NCBI GenBank assembly: GCA_049718665.1
Contig: JBNARO010000008.1
Location: 1-64,000, forward strand
Source of the DNA: NZ13-RE01 sp049718665
GTDB taxonomy: Bacteria > Dictyoglomota > Dictyoglomia > Dictyoglomales > Dictyoglomaceae
DNA: 64,000 nucleotides
Direction of reading: 5' to 3'
Both the position numbers and the translations under genes were made by a program. A model generated the notes under the pieces. That model ran no database searches. It worked only from the letters and a program-made list of their open reading frames with translations, and was not told where the DNA came from. Positions 15,979 through 24,421 of the stretch are shown piece after piece. Positions within the stretch are counted from its first letter, which is position 1. Each line of letters opens with the position of its first letter.

Positions 15979-16806
15979 CTACCCCCAATGAAGTTTTTTC
16001 TTCAATCTTTTAAAAAATTCCCAACCTTTTAAAAAAAGCAATTCCGCATAGAATGGAGCTTTTTTAACAATAACTCTTTCATCCTTTCCAATCAAATCTA
16101 CTTGTTTTCCATCAACCCAAACTTCTACTTGCCACGATCTTCTTGGTAATGAAAATACAATTTCCCTATCAAAAGAAAGAATTAAAGGTCGAGAAGAAAG
16201 AGAATGAGCACAAATAGGAAGAACTTCTACTACATTTAGCTCAGGGAAAATAACAGGACCTCCCGCAGAAAGAGCATACGCGGTAGACCCAGAAGCAGAG
16301 GCTACAATCAAGCCATCAGCAGGAGGAGTTGTTATATAATCTTGTCCAAAACTTAATTCAAAAGATATAAGAGGAGTATTCTCTGCTTTTAATAGAACTA
16401 TTTCATTAAAAATATAGCGAGATATTCCTTTAGGAAGTATATTTAATTCTAATACAGGGTGTCTCTCCACAAAAAACTCACCTTTTTCTAAAATATGAAA
16501 AGCTTTTTCAAAATCCTTTGCTTCTAAAGTAGTAAGAAAGCCTAATCTTCCAGTGTTTATTCCTAAAACAGGAATGTTATATGGCGAAACTTTTTGGAGA
16601 GCATATAATACTGTCCCATCTCCACCTATAGCGATGACTAAGTCTAAATTATTCTTACTTTCCTCTTTATTCAAAAAATAAATTTCCTTAGAATTACTTT
16701 TTCCCCACTTTTCTATTTCTAAAACTATCTTTCTGGCTTCTCTTTTCCGAGGATTATAAATAATTCCTAACTTTTGAGGAAAAACCTTGAACTCCAGAGG
16801 GTCCAA
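15979..16806 (-). CDS. nadK: NAD kinase
   Basis: About 275 residues. It phosphorylates NAD+ to NADP+. The diagnostic GGDGTVL (about 57), NTGRLGFL (about 85) and the conserved DGLIVASASGSTAYALSAGGP (about 160-180) are present. The start is uncertain: the first in-frame start is TTG at 16806, only one base after AAGGAGG and inside the last 40 bases of tlyA; no ATG occurs before the conserved KLGIIYNP strand. A CTG farther on has better spacing. Confidence 0.93.
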   Translation of the reverse strand: MDPLEFKVFPQKLGIIYNPRKREARKIVLEIEKWGKSNSKEIYFLNKEESKNNLDLVIAIGGDGTVLYALQKVSPYNIPVLGINTGRLGFLTTLEAKDFEKAFHILEKGEFFVERHPVLELNILPKGISRYIFNEIVLLKAENTPLISFELSFGQDYITTPPADGLIVASASGSTAYALSAGGPVIFPELNVVEVLPICAHSLSSRPLILSFDREIVFSLPRRSWQVEVWVDGKQVDLIGKDERVIVKKAPFYAELLFLKGWEFFKRLKKKLHWG

Positions 16807-17570
16807 GCCTCCTTAATTATATTTTCAAAATTTATATCTTTTTCTTCTTTTCCAAAAAGAGCAGGATATTCTATATTTCCTTTTCCTTCTTTACTAAAAT
16901 AGTATGTAATATTTTCTAAAAAGAATCCAAAATTTTTTACTTCTTCTATAATTCTTTTTACCACTTCTATATGAACCTTTAAATCTTTAACAATACCTCC
17001 TCTTTTAACATCACGCGGTCCAGCCTCAAATTGTGGCTTTATTAATACTATTACTCTCCCATTTTCCTTTAAGAGTCCGGGAAGATTAGGAAAGATTTTC
17101 AGTACTGAGATAAAAGAGACATCCATAGTTATTAAGTCAAACTTTTCAGAAAAATCTTTCTCTTTTAAATACCTTGCGTTAATTCCTTCCATAACAACTA
17201 CTTTTGGATTATTTCTTAAACTTTCATGAAGTAAACCCTTTCCCACATCTAAAGCATAAACTTTTCTTGCTCCTTCTTTTAGAAGACAATCAGTAAACCC
17301 TCCTGTGCTTGCACCAATATCTAAAACCACGAAATCTTTAACAGAAAGTTCAAAAACTTCTAAGGCTTTTTTAAGTTTGAACCCTCCTCTACTCACATAT
17401 GGAAGAGATTCTTTTATCTCTACATTAACTTCAGGAGTAAATTTAATATTTGGTTTATCTATTAATTTACCATTAACTAAAATTAATCCAGCCATTATCG
17501 CCCTTTTTGCCTGTTCTCTACTTTTAAAAAGTCCTTTTTTAACTAAAAGAGTATCAATTCTTTCTTTCAT
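16767..17570 (-). CDS. tlyA: TlyA family rRNA (cytidine-2'-O)-methyltransferase
   Basis: 267 residues: an N-terminal S4 RNA-binding domain (about 1-62, RIDTLLVKKGLFKSREQAKRAI then VNGK) and a Rossmann methyltransferase domain with the SAM-binding DIGASTGGFTDCLL near residue 82 and the TMDVSFIS motif near residue 150. TlyA proteins 2'-O-methylate rRNA; many homologues are labelled hemolysins. The start overlaps the dxs stop (ATGA), so the two are probably translationally coupled. Confidence 0.9.
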   Translation of the reverse strand: MKERIDTLLVKKGLFKSREQAKRAIMAGLILVNGKLIDKPNIKFTPEVNVEIKESLPYVSRGGFKLKKALEVFELSVKDFVVLDIGASTGGFTDCLLKEGARKVYALDVGKGLLHESLRNNPKVVVMEGINARYLKEKDFSEKFDLITMDVSFISVLKIFPNLPGLLKENGRVIVLIKPQFEAGPRDVKRGGIVKDLKVHIEVVKRIIEEVKNFGFFLENITYYFSKEGKGNIEYPALFGKEEKDINFENIIKEAWTLWSSRFFLKS

Positions 17571-19429
17571 GGATTTCCAACTTTTAAAAATAAACTGTCT
17601 TCTAAGATTTTTGCCATTTTTAGAGGGGTCAAATTATAAATTTCCTTGAGGAATTCAGCATTCCCTTGCTCTAAAAATTTCTCAGGTAGAGCAAAAGGAA
17701 TTAATTTAATAGAATAATTATTTTTATGAAGCCATTCAGAAATAGCGGTAAATAATCCACCTGTTATTATGTTCTCCTCAAAAGTTACTATTATTGAGTG
17801 ATCATTAATTAGGTCTTCTAATAATAAATAATCTAATGGCTTCAAAAATCTCATGTTTACTACTGTAGGATTAATCCCTTTTTCTGAGAGAATTTCTGCA
17901 GTTTCCAACGCGGGATAAACCATAGAACCTATAGCACAGAATAATACTTCTTTTCCTTTTCTTAATATTTCCCCTTTCCCTATCTCTAATTTTTCATAAG
18001 GTTTATCTATATTAACTCCATACCCTTTCCCCTTAGGAAAACGAATTGCAATTGGTCCTTTATAATTTATGGCAGTAAAGAGCATTGACTTAAGTTCCAT
18101 TTCATCTTTTGGGGCCATAATGACCATGTTAGGAATAATCCGAAGATATGAAAGATCATATATTCCTTGATGTGTAGGACCATCATCACTTACAATTCCC
18201 GCTCTATCTAAAACAAATACTACTGGTAATTTTTGAAGACATACATCATGAATTATTTGGTCAAAGGCTCTTTGCAAGAAAGTAGAATAGATAGCAACTA
18301 CTGGTTTAAAACCTAAAATAGCAAATCCTGCAGCAAATGTTACTGCATGTTCCTCTGCAATTCCAACATCAAAAAATCTTTCTGGAAATTCTTTTGCAAA
18401 ATAGATTAAACCTGTCCCTTCAGGCATGGCAGCTGTTATACCAATAATTTTTTCGTCTTTTTTTGCTAAGTCTACTAAGGTTTTTCCAAAAACTTCTGTA
18501 TATGTAAGATACTTCTTCTCTCTTTCAGACTTTGCCAAAATACTATGATATTTAGGGGGATGAGCCTCTGCCTCGTTATGTCCAATTCCTTTTTTTGTTT
18601 GAACGTGGATTAAAACTGGAGAGTTAAAATTTCTTTTTACACTACTAAGCACAGCAATCAAGAGAGGAATATTATGTCCATCAAAGGGACCAAAATACTT
18701 AAATCCCAAATCTTCAAAAATCGGATTTGCTACTAAAAGGCTTTTGATTCCCCTTTCAATCTTTAAATCTAAGTCTAATAAAAATTTCCCCAAGGTTGTT
18801 GATTTCAAAAAATTTTGAGTAGTTTGTTTAAAGAATCTAAAGAGAGGATGATTTCTAAGTTTAGTTAAATATACTGCTAAAGCTCCTACGTTACGAGAAA
18901 TAGAATGCTCATTGTCATTTAAGATTACGATCAAATCTGTTCCTAAAAAACCAATCTGGTTTAGTGCTTCCCATGCCATTCCTGAAGTTAAAGCCCCATC
19001 TCCAATTATGGCAATTACTTTATATTTTTCTCCTTTCAAGTCTCTTGCTTTAGCAATACCAAGGGCTGAAGAAAGAGAGGTTCCTGCATGTCCCACAGCA
19101 AATGTATCATAAACACTTTCCCATGGGGCTATAAAACCACTTATTCCTCCAAATTTTCTTAATGTATGAAACTTTTCAGCCCTTCCAGTTATTAATTTAT
19201 GAGTATAACACTGATGTCCAGTATCCCACACTATCTTATCATAAGGTGCATCAAATACATAATGAATTGCAAGAGTAAGTTCTACAACTCCTAAATTTGA
19301 TGCCAAATGTCCTCCATTTTGATCTACAGTATCAATTATAATCTTTCTTATCTCAGAAGAAAGTTTTTTCAACTCAGAAATAGAAAGTTTTTTTAAATCT
19401 TTTGGGCTTTTAATCTTTTCTAATAGCAT
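17567..19429 (-). CDS. dxs: 1-deoxy-D-xylulose-5-phosphate synthase
   Basis: 620 residues. First enzyme of the MEP isoprenoid pathway, joining pyruvate and glyceraldehyde 3-phosphate with TPP. Seen: HLASNLGVVELTLAIHYVFD (about 40), the TPP motif GDGALTSGMAWEALN to NDNEHSIS (about 145-180), and DRAGIVGxDG-like DRAGIVSDDGPTHQG (about 415). Overlaps nusB by 20 bases upstream and tlyA by 4 downstream; the dxs-tlyA-nadK-recN order is common in bacteria. Confidence 0.97.
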   Translation of the reverse strand: MLLEKIKSPKDLKKLSISELKKLSSEIRKIIIDTVDQNGGHLASNLGVVELTLAIHYVFDAPYDKIVWDTGHQCYTHKLITGRAEKFHTLRKFGGISGFIAPWESVYDTFAVGHAGTSLSSALGIAKARDLKGEKYKVIAIIGDGALTSGMAWEALNQIGFLGTDLIVILNDNEHSISRNVGALAVYLTKLRNHPLFRFFKQTTQNFLKSTTLGKFLLDLDLKIERGIKSLLVANPIFEDLGFKYFGPFDGHNIPLLIAVLSSVKRNFNSPVLIHVQTKKGIGHNEAEAHPPKYHSILAKSEREKKYLTYTEVFGKTLVDLAKKDEKIIGITAAMPEGTGLIYFAKEFPERFFDVGIAEEHAVTFAAGFAILGFKPVVAIYSTFLQRAFDQIIHDVCLQKLPVVFVLDRAGIVSDDGPTHQGIYDLSYLRIIPNMVIMAPKDEMELKSMLFTAINYKGPIAIRFPKGKGYGVNIDKPYEKLEIGKGEILRKGKEVLFCAIGSMVYPALETAEILSEKGINPTVVNMRFLKPLDYLLLEDLINDHSIIVTFEENIITGGLFTAISEWLHKNNYSIKLIPFALPEKFLEQGNAEFLKEIYNLTPLKMAKILEDSLFLKVGNP

Positions 19430-19844
19430 ACTCTTCCTTCTCTTTTAATTCTAAAACTTTATCCCAATTTCTTAAGACGTTCCTTAAAATTCCATTTACA
19501 AATTTACTTGCAGATATCCCTACATATTTTTTAGTAAGCTCTACCGCCTCATTCACTGAAACTCCTACAGGAATATCATTGAAACTCAAGATCTCACAAA
19601 TAGCCATTCTTAATGCATTTCTTTCTATTACTCCTAATCTTTCCAGCCTCCAATCATGGCTAAATTCTGAGATAATCTTATCTGCAAGATTTTTATATAC
19701 TAAGCAGCTTTCCCATAATTTATGAGCAAAAATTTGAGCTTGTGGGGAAAAGCCCTTGAAATTAACTTCTATTTCTTGCCCCAAATCTTGCTGAAATAAA
19801 TAAGTTAATATTTTTTCTCTACACCTTGTTCTTTCTTTACTCAT
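19410..19844 (-). CDS. nusB: Transcription antitermination factor NusB
   Basis: 144-residue all-helical protein. Diagnostic segments: SKERTRCREKILTYLFQQDLG at the N-terminus, VIERNALRMAICEIL (about 73), IPVGVSVNEAVELTKKY (about 92) and SASKFVNGILRNV (about 110). NusB binds boxA RNA with S10 for rRNA antitermination. It overlaps both neighbours. Confidence 0.95.
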   Translation of the reverse strand: MSKERTRCREKILTYLFQQDLGQEIEVNFKGFSPQAQIFAHKLWESCLVYKNLADKIISEFSHDWRLERLGVIERNALRMAICEILSFNDIPVGVSVNEAVELTKKYVGISASKFVNGILRNVLRNWDKVLELKEKEEYAIRKD

Positions 19845-20059
19845 CTTTCCTTCCCTATATTTATAAATATCTCTCTTAGTTTATCCCATAGATCATTTAA
19901 TCTCTCTTTATGATCAATAGTAGAACCTATAGCAAATCCTAATAAGGCTAAAAGGATCCAAAAAATAGTTTTCCAAAAGCCTAAGGTTAAAAAAGATATA
20001 GCCAAAACAATACCTAATAAAGTTCCAATTATTCTTCCTTTATATTCTTTCCAGCTCAT
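19841..20059 (-). CDS. Small membrane protein, DUF2273-like
   Basis: 72 residues with two hydrophobic helices (about 9-26 and 28-45) and a charged amphipathic C-terminus. The GTLLGIVLAI and GFAIGSTIDHKERL pattern fits the DUF2273 proteins that accompany AmaP and Asp23 in Firmicutes. Start and stop overlap neighbouring genes by 1 and 4 bases. Probably part of a membrane-anchored Asp23 complex (inference). Confidence 0.7.
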   Translation of the reverse strand: MSWKEYKGRIIGTLLGIVLAISFLTLGFWKTIFWILLALLGFAIGSTIDHKERLNDLWDKLREIFINIGKER

Positions 20060-20595
20060 TATTTACCTCTCTTCATAGGAACAATAACATCTTCAATGAT
20101 AACTTCTATTTTTTCTAAATTAATATTCAAAACATTTTCAAAATATACTTTGATTCTTTGTTGGAGTTCACTCACAATCCTATTTACATCAACCCCCACA
20201 GGAATCTTTATTCTAAGAGTTAAATCCATTTTCCCCCTTATAATTTTAATCTCAGGTTTAATCTCTTGTATCTCACTAAAATATTGAGCAATATCTCTTA
20301 TTGAATTTCTAAGTCCCTGCAATGAAATCTTCACTTCTCCTAATCCTGAAGTACTTCCAAGGGTTAGTAAAGAAGTTTCCTTATAAATCAAAGAAGAAAC
20401 AAAAGCAATGAAACTTATGATAAATAGGAATATCAGAACAACTAAAGAGAAAATAAGCCCACTTTTGCTCGCCCAATTGAGAAGTCTTAATATTAGTTCC
20501 CACTGAAGAAGAGCAAAAATAGATATGAGAGAAAGTAGGGACAAACCTAAACCCAAGATAAAGAAAAATACTCTTTGGTACCAATTAATCCTCAC
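20059..20595 (-). CDS. amaP: AmaP-like alkaline shock membrane anchor protein
   Basis: 178 residues. Two membrane helices near the N-terminus (about 8-28 and 48-70) are followed by a soluble domain that resembles an Asp23 domain (GLGEVKISLQGLRNSIRDIA, later VDVNRIVSELQQRIKVYFENV). AmaP anchors Asp23 at the membrane in Firmicutes. The start is GTG, overlapping the Asp23 stop. Gene order Asp23-AmaP-DUF2273 is conserved in Firmicutes. Confidence 0.8.
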   Translation of the reverse strand: MRINWYQRVFFFILGLGLSLLSLISIFALLQWELILRLLNWASKSGLIFSLVVLIFLFIISFIAFVSSLIYKETSLLTLGSTSGLGEVKISLQGLRNSIRDIAQYFSEIQEIKPEIKIIRGKMDLTLRIKIPVGVDVNRIVSELQQRIKVYFENVLNINLEKIEVIIEDVIVPMKRGK

Positions 20596-20954
20596 TTCTT
20601 TTCCTCCTTTTTCCCTAAATATACACCCTTTATTAATATATTAACCTCCTGCACGTTAAGTCCTGTCATACTTTCTACTACTTCTTTTACATGATTTTGT
20701 ACCTCTCTTGAAACCTCTGGGAAGAAATAATTTGGCAAAACATAAATAGGAATAAATATGTAAACGTCTTTATCCTTTATTTCAACTTTTATCCCTCTTC
20801 CTATAGGAATCCCTGAAACTAATTTTTCAAAAGTAGAAGGAAGATTATCTCCTACTCTTGAGACACCTTTTACTTCTTGAGCAGCTATCCCAGCTATAAT
20901 AGATATAACCTCTTTAGAAATTTTTACAGAGCCATAAGAAAGTTCTTCTTTCAT
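20592..20954 (-). CDS. Asp23/Gls24 family envelope stress protein
   Basis: 120 residues in one Asp23 domain: YGSVKISKEVISIIAGIAAQEVKGV at the start and VEIKDKDVYIFIPIYV in the middle. The ATG at 20954 is chosen because AAGGAG lies nine bases upstream; the ATG nine bases earlier touches the ribosome binding site. Members coat the inner membrane in staphylococci and react to alkaline or envelope stress. Placed between accC and amaP, as in many Firmicutes. Confidence 0.88.
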   Translation of the reverse strand: MKEELSYGSVKISKEVISIIAGIAAQEVKGVSRVGDNLPSTFEKLVSGIPIGRGIKVEIKDKDVYIFIPIYVLPNYFFPEVSREVQNHVKEVVESMTGLNVQEVNILIKGVYLGKKEEKK

Positions 20955-20969
20955 TTCTCCCATCTCCTT

Positions 20970-22313
20970 TTACTCTTCAACTAAAATTCTCCTTTGCAGG
21001 AAGTTTGTATAAAATTGTCCTTTTACGAAGAAACTATTATCTAATATTTTAAGATATAGGGGAATTGTAGTCTTTACTCCTACAATAACAAATTCTTTTA
21101 AAGCTCTTTTCATCCTTTCTATAGCCTCTTCTCTATCCCTTCCCCAAACTATAACCTTAGCCAATAAAGAATCATAAAAAGGAGGGATGGTATATCCTTC
21201 ATATAAATGGGTATCAACCCTTACAAAAGGACCCCCAGGAGGTATAAATTTAGTTATTTTTCCAGTAGACGGTGAAAAATCATCAAAAGGATCTTCAGCA
21301 TTTATCCTGCATTCAATAGTATGTCCTTTAATAGAAACGTCCTTAAAGTTTATTTTTTCACCTGCAGCTATCAAAATCTGCCATTTAACAAGGTCAATTC
21401 CTGTGGCCATTTCTGTAACAGTATGTTCTACTTGGATTCTTGTATTTACTTCCATAAAGTAAAAGTGTCCATTTTTGTCTAAAAGAAATTCAAAGGTCCC
21501 AGGCCCTACATAACCAACCCTATATGCTCCTTTTATAGCAGCTTTGCTCATTGCTTCTCTTAATTTCTGGTCCACCGCAGGAGAAGGGGACTCTTCTATA
21601 AGTTTTTGGTGTCTCCTCTGAATAGAGCAATCCCTTTCACCGAGAGAAATAATATTCCCATGCTTGTCCCCTAAAATCTGTATTTCTACATGTCTTGGTT
21701 CCTCTATATATTTTTCTATATATACCCCTGGATTACCAAAGGCTTTTTCTGCTTCCATTTTTGCTAATCTTAAGTTTTGAATTAAATCTTCAGGATGATG
21801 AGCAATTCTCATACCCTTTCCTCCACCACCTGCGGTAGCCTTTATTAAAACAGGAAATCCTATCTCCTTTGCAATCTTTAATGCTTGTTTCTCATCCTCT
21901 ACCAATCCGTTAGAGCCTGGAATTAAGGGAACTCCTGCTTCTTTCATTATTTTCTTTGCTCTTGCTTTATCTCCAAGTTTCTCAATAGTTTCTTTACTTG
22001 GTCCAATAAATACTAAACCATGTTCTTCACATATTTCTGCAAACCTTGCAGACTCAGCTAAAAATCCATATCCTGGATGAATAGCTTCCGCATTAGTTAT
22101 TAAAGCTGCACTAATTATATTAGGTATATTTAGGTAACTTTGAGAAGAAGGTGGAGGACCAATACATATAGCTTCATCAGCCATTTGCACATGTAAAGAA
22201 TCTTTATCTGCCTCCGAATAAACTGCAACAGTTTTTATTCCCAACTCCTGACACGCTCTAATAACTCTTACAGCTATTTCTCCTCTATTAGCGATTAAAA
22301 TCTTCTTAAACAT
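20970..22313 (-). CDS. accC: Biotin carboxylase subunit of acetyl-CoA carboxylase
   Basis: About 447 residues, normal length. ATP-grasp enzyme that carboxylates biotin on AccB. Seen: KILIANRGEIAVRVIRA at the start, the glycine-rich KATAGGGGKGMRIA (about 160), GERDCSIQRRHQKLIEE (about 230) and EVNTRIQVEHTVTE (about 290). I place the start at ATG 22313; ATG 22319 overlaps the accB stop and is an equal alternative, as neither has a clear ribosome binding site. The carboxyltransferase genes accA/D are not in the window. Confidence 0.96.
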   Translation of the reverse strand: MFKKILIANRGEIAVRVIRACQELGIKTVAVYSEADKDSLHVQMADEAICIGPPPSSQSYLNIPNIISAALITNAEAIHPGYGFLAESARFAEICEEHGLVFIGPSKETIEKLGDKARAKKIMKEAGVPLIPGSNGLVEDEKQALKIAKEIGFPVLIKATAGGGGKGMRIAHHPEDLIQNLRLAKMEAEKAFGNPGVYIEKYIEEPRHVEIQILGDKHGNIISLGERDCSIQRRHQKLIEESPSPAVDQKLREAMSKAAIKGAYRVGYVGPGTFEFLLDKNGHFYFMEVNTRIQVEHTVTEMATGIDLVKWQILIAAGEKINFKDVSIKGHTIECRINAEDPFDDFSPSTGKITKFIPPGGPFVRVDTHLYEGYTIPPFYDSLLAKVIVWGRDREEAIERMKRALKEFVIVGVKTTIPLYLKILDNSFFVKGQFYTNFLQRRILVEE

Positions 22314-22315
22314 AA

Positions 22316-22744
22316 TCATTCAGGTTCTATAAGGAAAAGTTTTTGTCCATATTCAACCGCTTGTCCATTTTCCACAAGAATTTTTTTGATCCTTCCACGG
22401 ATGTTAGACTTTATTTCATTCATTAGTTTCATGGCTTCTATAATACATAAAGTTTGCCCTACTTCTACCAAATCTCCTTCATTCACAAAAGGTGGAGCAC
22501 CAGGAGCGGGAGCTCTATAAAAAACTCCTACTAAAGGAGCAGTAATATAGTGTCCATCTTCTCTTTCTATTGATTTGTTCTCTTCAGGAGTAGAAGATAT
22601 TGGGGTAGAAATATTCACATTAACATTATCAGATCTTCGTAGAACTAATTTTATAGAACCATCCTCTAAGACAAGTTCTACTAAATTAGTTTGTGTAAAA
22701 AGCTGAATTATTTCTTTTATATCATTAAGATTCCATTCTCTCAT
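22316..22744 (-). CDS. accB: Biotin carboxyl carrier protein
   Basis: 142 residues: an N-terminal domain, a flexible middle with Ser/Thr/Pro, and the biotinyl domain with the modified lysine in EAMKLMNEIKS (about residue 108). The PLVGVFYRAPAPGAPPFV segment is typical of acetyl-CoA carboxylase carriers. Stop overlaps the accC region. Confidence 0.96.
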   Translation of the reverse strand: MREWNLNDIKEIIQLFTQTNLVELVLEDGSIKLVLRRSDNVNVNISTPISSTPEENKSIEREDGHYITAPLVGVFYRAPAPGAPPFVNEGDLVEVGQTLCIIEAMKLMNEIKSNIRGRIKKILVENGQAVEYGQKLFLIEPE

Positions 22745-22768
22745 AATATATTCTCCTTAAAATATTTT

Positions 22769-23326
22769 TTATGCCCTCTCTACATATTTTGCACTTCTTG
22801 TATCTACTACAACCTTATCTCCCACTTGAACAAACAATGGAACTTGGATTACTAATCCTGTTTCTAATTTTGCAGGTTTTGAGCCACCAGAGACTGTGTC
22901 TCCTCTTAGACCCGGATCTGTTTCTACCACTTCTAAAACTACCGTGGTAGGGAGCTCTAAACCTATTGGAGCATTATCATAAAAGAGAATATTTACTATG
23001 GTTCCTTCTTTTAGATAATTTAATGCTTCACCAATTTGTTCAGAAGTTAGCATATATTGCTCAAAAGTTTCTTGATCTACAAAATAATATTCTTCTCCTG
23101 TGTTATATAGATACTCTGCTGATTTTTTATCAATAAATGCTTGAGGAACAAAATCTTCAGATTTAAAAGTCTTTCTCAAAACATTTCCTGTTTTTATATT
23201 CCTTAGCTTTACCCTTACTGTAGCTTGTCCCTGAGCCATATGAACATGTTGTGCTTCTAATACAATATATATTTCACCATCTAATTCAATGGTAAGACCT
23301 GGATAGAAATCATTCGTTGAAATCAT
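22769..23326 (-). CDS. efp: Translation elongation factor P
   Basis: 185 residues in three beta-barrel domains. EF-P relieves stalling at polyproline. The tip of domain I carries the modifiable lysine region normally near residue 34; here the loop reads HVHMAQGQATVRVK, so the usual PGKG-like loop is replaced by MAQGQA with Gln at the tip. C-terminal GLVIQVPLFVQVGDKVVVDTRSAKYVERA is typical. AGGGAGG precedes the ATG. The loop deserves note because EF-P function depends on this position. Confidence 0.95.
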   Translation of the reverse strand: MISTNDFYPGLTIELDGEIYIVLEAQHVHMAQGQATVRVKLRNIKTGNVLRKTFKSEDFVPQAFIDKKSAEYLYNTGEEYYFVDQETFEQYMLTSEQIGEALNYLKEGTIVNILFYDNAPIGLELPTTVVLEVVETDPGLRGDTVSGGSKPAKLETGLVIQVPLFVQVGDKVVVDTRSAKYVERA

Positions 23327-23340
23327 CTTTTATACCTCCC

Positions 23341-24408
23341 TTATAATATTATTAACTCCTTGGGGAAATTATTCAATATTTCCCCTTTTTCTTTCCTTAC
23401 TACCACAAGATCTTCTATCCTAACTCCAAATTTTTGTGGAATATAAATTCCAGGTTCCACAGTAACCACCATATTCTCTTTCAATATACCTTCAACCTTT
23501 GGGGCGAGCTTTGGATTTTCATGAATTTCCAATCCTATTCCATGTCCTAACCCATGTCCAAAATATTCTCCAAATCCATTCTCTTGAATTATATCACGAG
23601 CAGCCTTATCTGCAAAATCAAACTCAATCCCTTCTTTTATCACCTCTTCTGCCCTTTTTTGAGCTTCTAAAACTATATTATAGATTAAAAGTTCTTCCTC
23701 TTTTGGTTTTCCTAAAAAAACTGTTCTTGTTATATCAGAATTATATCCATTAAAAGAAGCTCCAAAATCAAGAACAATAAATTCTTGAGGTAATATTTCC
23801 TTATTACTGGCTCTTCCATGAGGAAGTGCAGACCTCCAACCAGAAGCTACAATGGTATCAAAGGCAGGCTTTTCTGCTCCTAATTTTACCATTTGATATT
23901 CCAATTCTAAAGCAATATCTTTTTCCTTTACTTTAGGCTTAATTAACTCTAAGGTTTTTTCTAAAGCTTTTTCTGCAATTTCCAATGCCTTTTTTATATT
24001 CTCTATCTCCTCTTGAGTTTTTATAATTCTTAACTCTTCCACCCAATCATCTAATGGAATGAATTCACAATCATCTAAGGAACCTTTCCATTTAACCCAG
24101 TCATTATAGGATATATGTTTTCCTTCAAAACCTACTCTTTTCCAGTTTTTTCTTTTTTTTCTCTCAATAATAAAATTATATGAAGTCTTCTCTTTATTTA
24201 CTAATACTGGTTCTGAATCCTTAACCTCTTCCTTTGCCTGCTCTAAATATCTTGAATCTACAAGAATAAAAGATTTTTCTGACTCTACTAAAAGGAGGGC
24301 AGTGGAACCAGAAAAACCAGTAAGATATCGAATATTTTTCAAGTTAGTTATTAATATAGCATCGATATTTTCATTTTTCAGCTTTTCTTGTATTTTTTCT
24401 ATATTCAT
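23341..24408 (-). CDS. pepP: Xaa-Pro aminopeptidase (M24B family)
   Basis: 355 residues. N-terminal creatinase-like domain (DAILITNLKNIRYLTGFSGS) and C-terminal pita-bread domain with the metal ligands in DFGASFNGYNSDITRT (two Asp, about 215-230), GHGLGHGIGLEIHE (His, about 285), VVTVEPGIY (Glu) and GVRIEDLVVV (Glu). It removes N-terminal residues before proline. The pepP-efp pair is common in Gram-positives. Confidence 0.93.
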   Translation of the reverse strand: MNIEKIQEKLKNENIDAILITNLKNIRYLTGFSGSTALLLVESEKSFILVDSRYLEQAKEEVKDSEPVLVNKEKTSYNFIIERKKRKNWKRVGFEGKHISYNDWVKWKGSLDDCEFIPLDDWVEELRIIKTQEEIENIKKALEIAEKALEKTLELIKPKVKEKDIALELEYQMVKLGAEKPAFDTIVASGWRSALPHGRASNKEILPQEFIVLDFGASFNGYNSDITRTVFLGKPKEEELLIYNIVLEAQKRAEEVIKEGIEFDFADKAARDIIQENGFGEYFGHGLGHGIGLEIHENPKLAPKVEGILKENMVVTVEPGIYIPQKFGVRIEDLVVVRKEKGEILNNFPKELIIL

Positions 24409-24421
24409 ATAACTTAACTCC

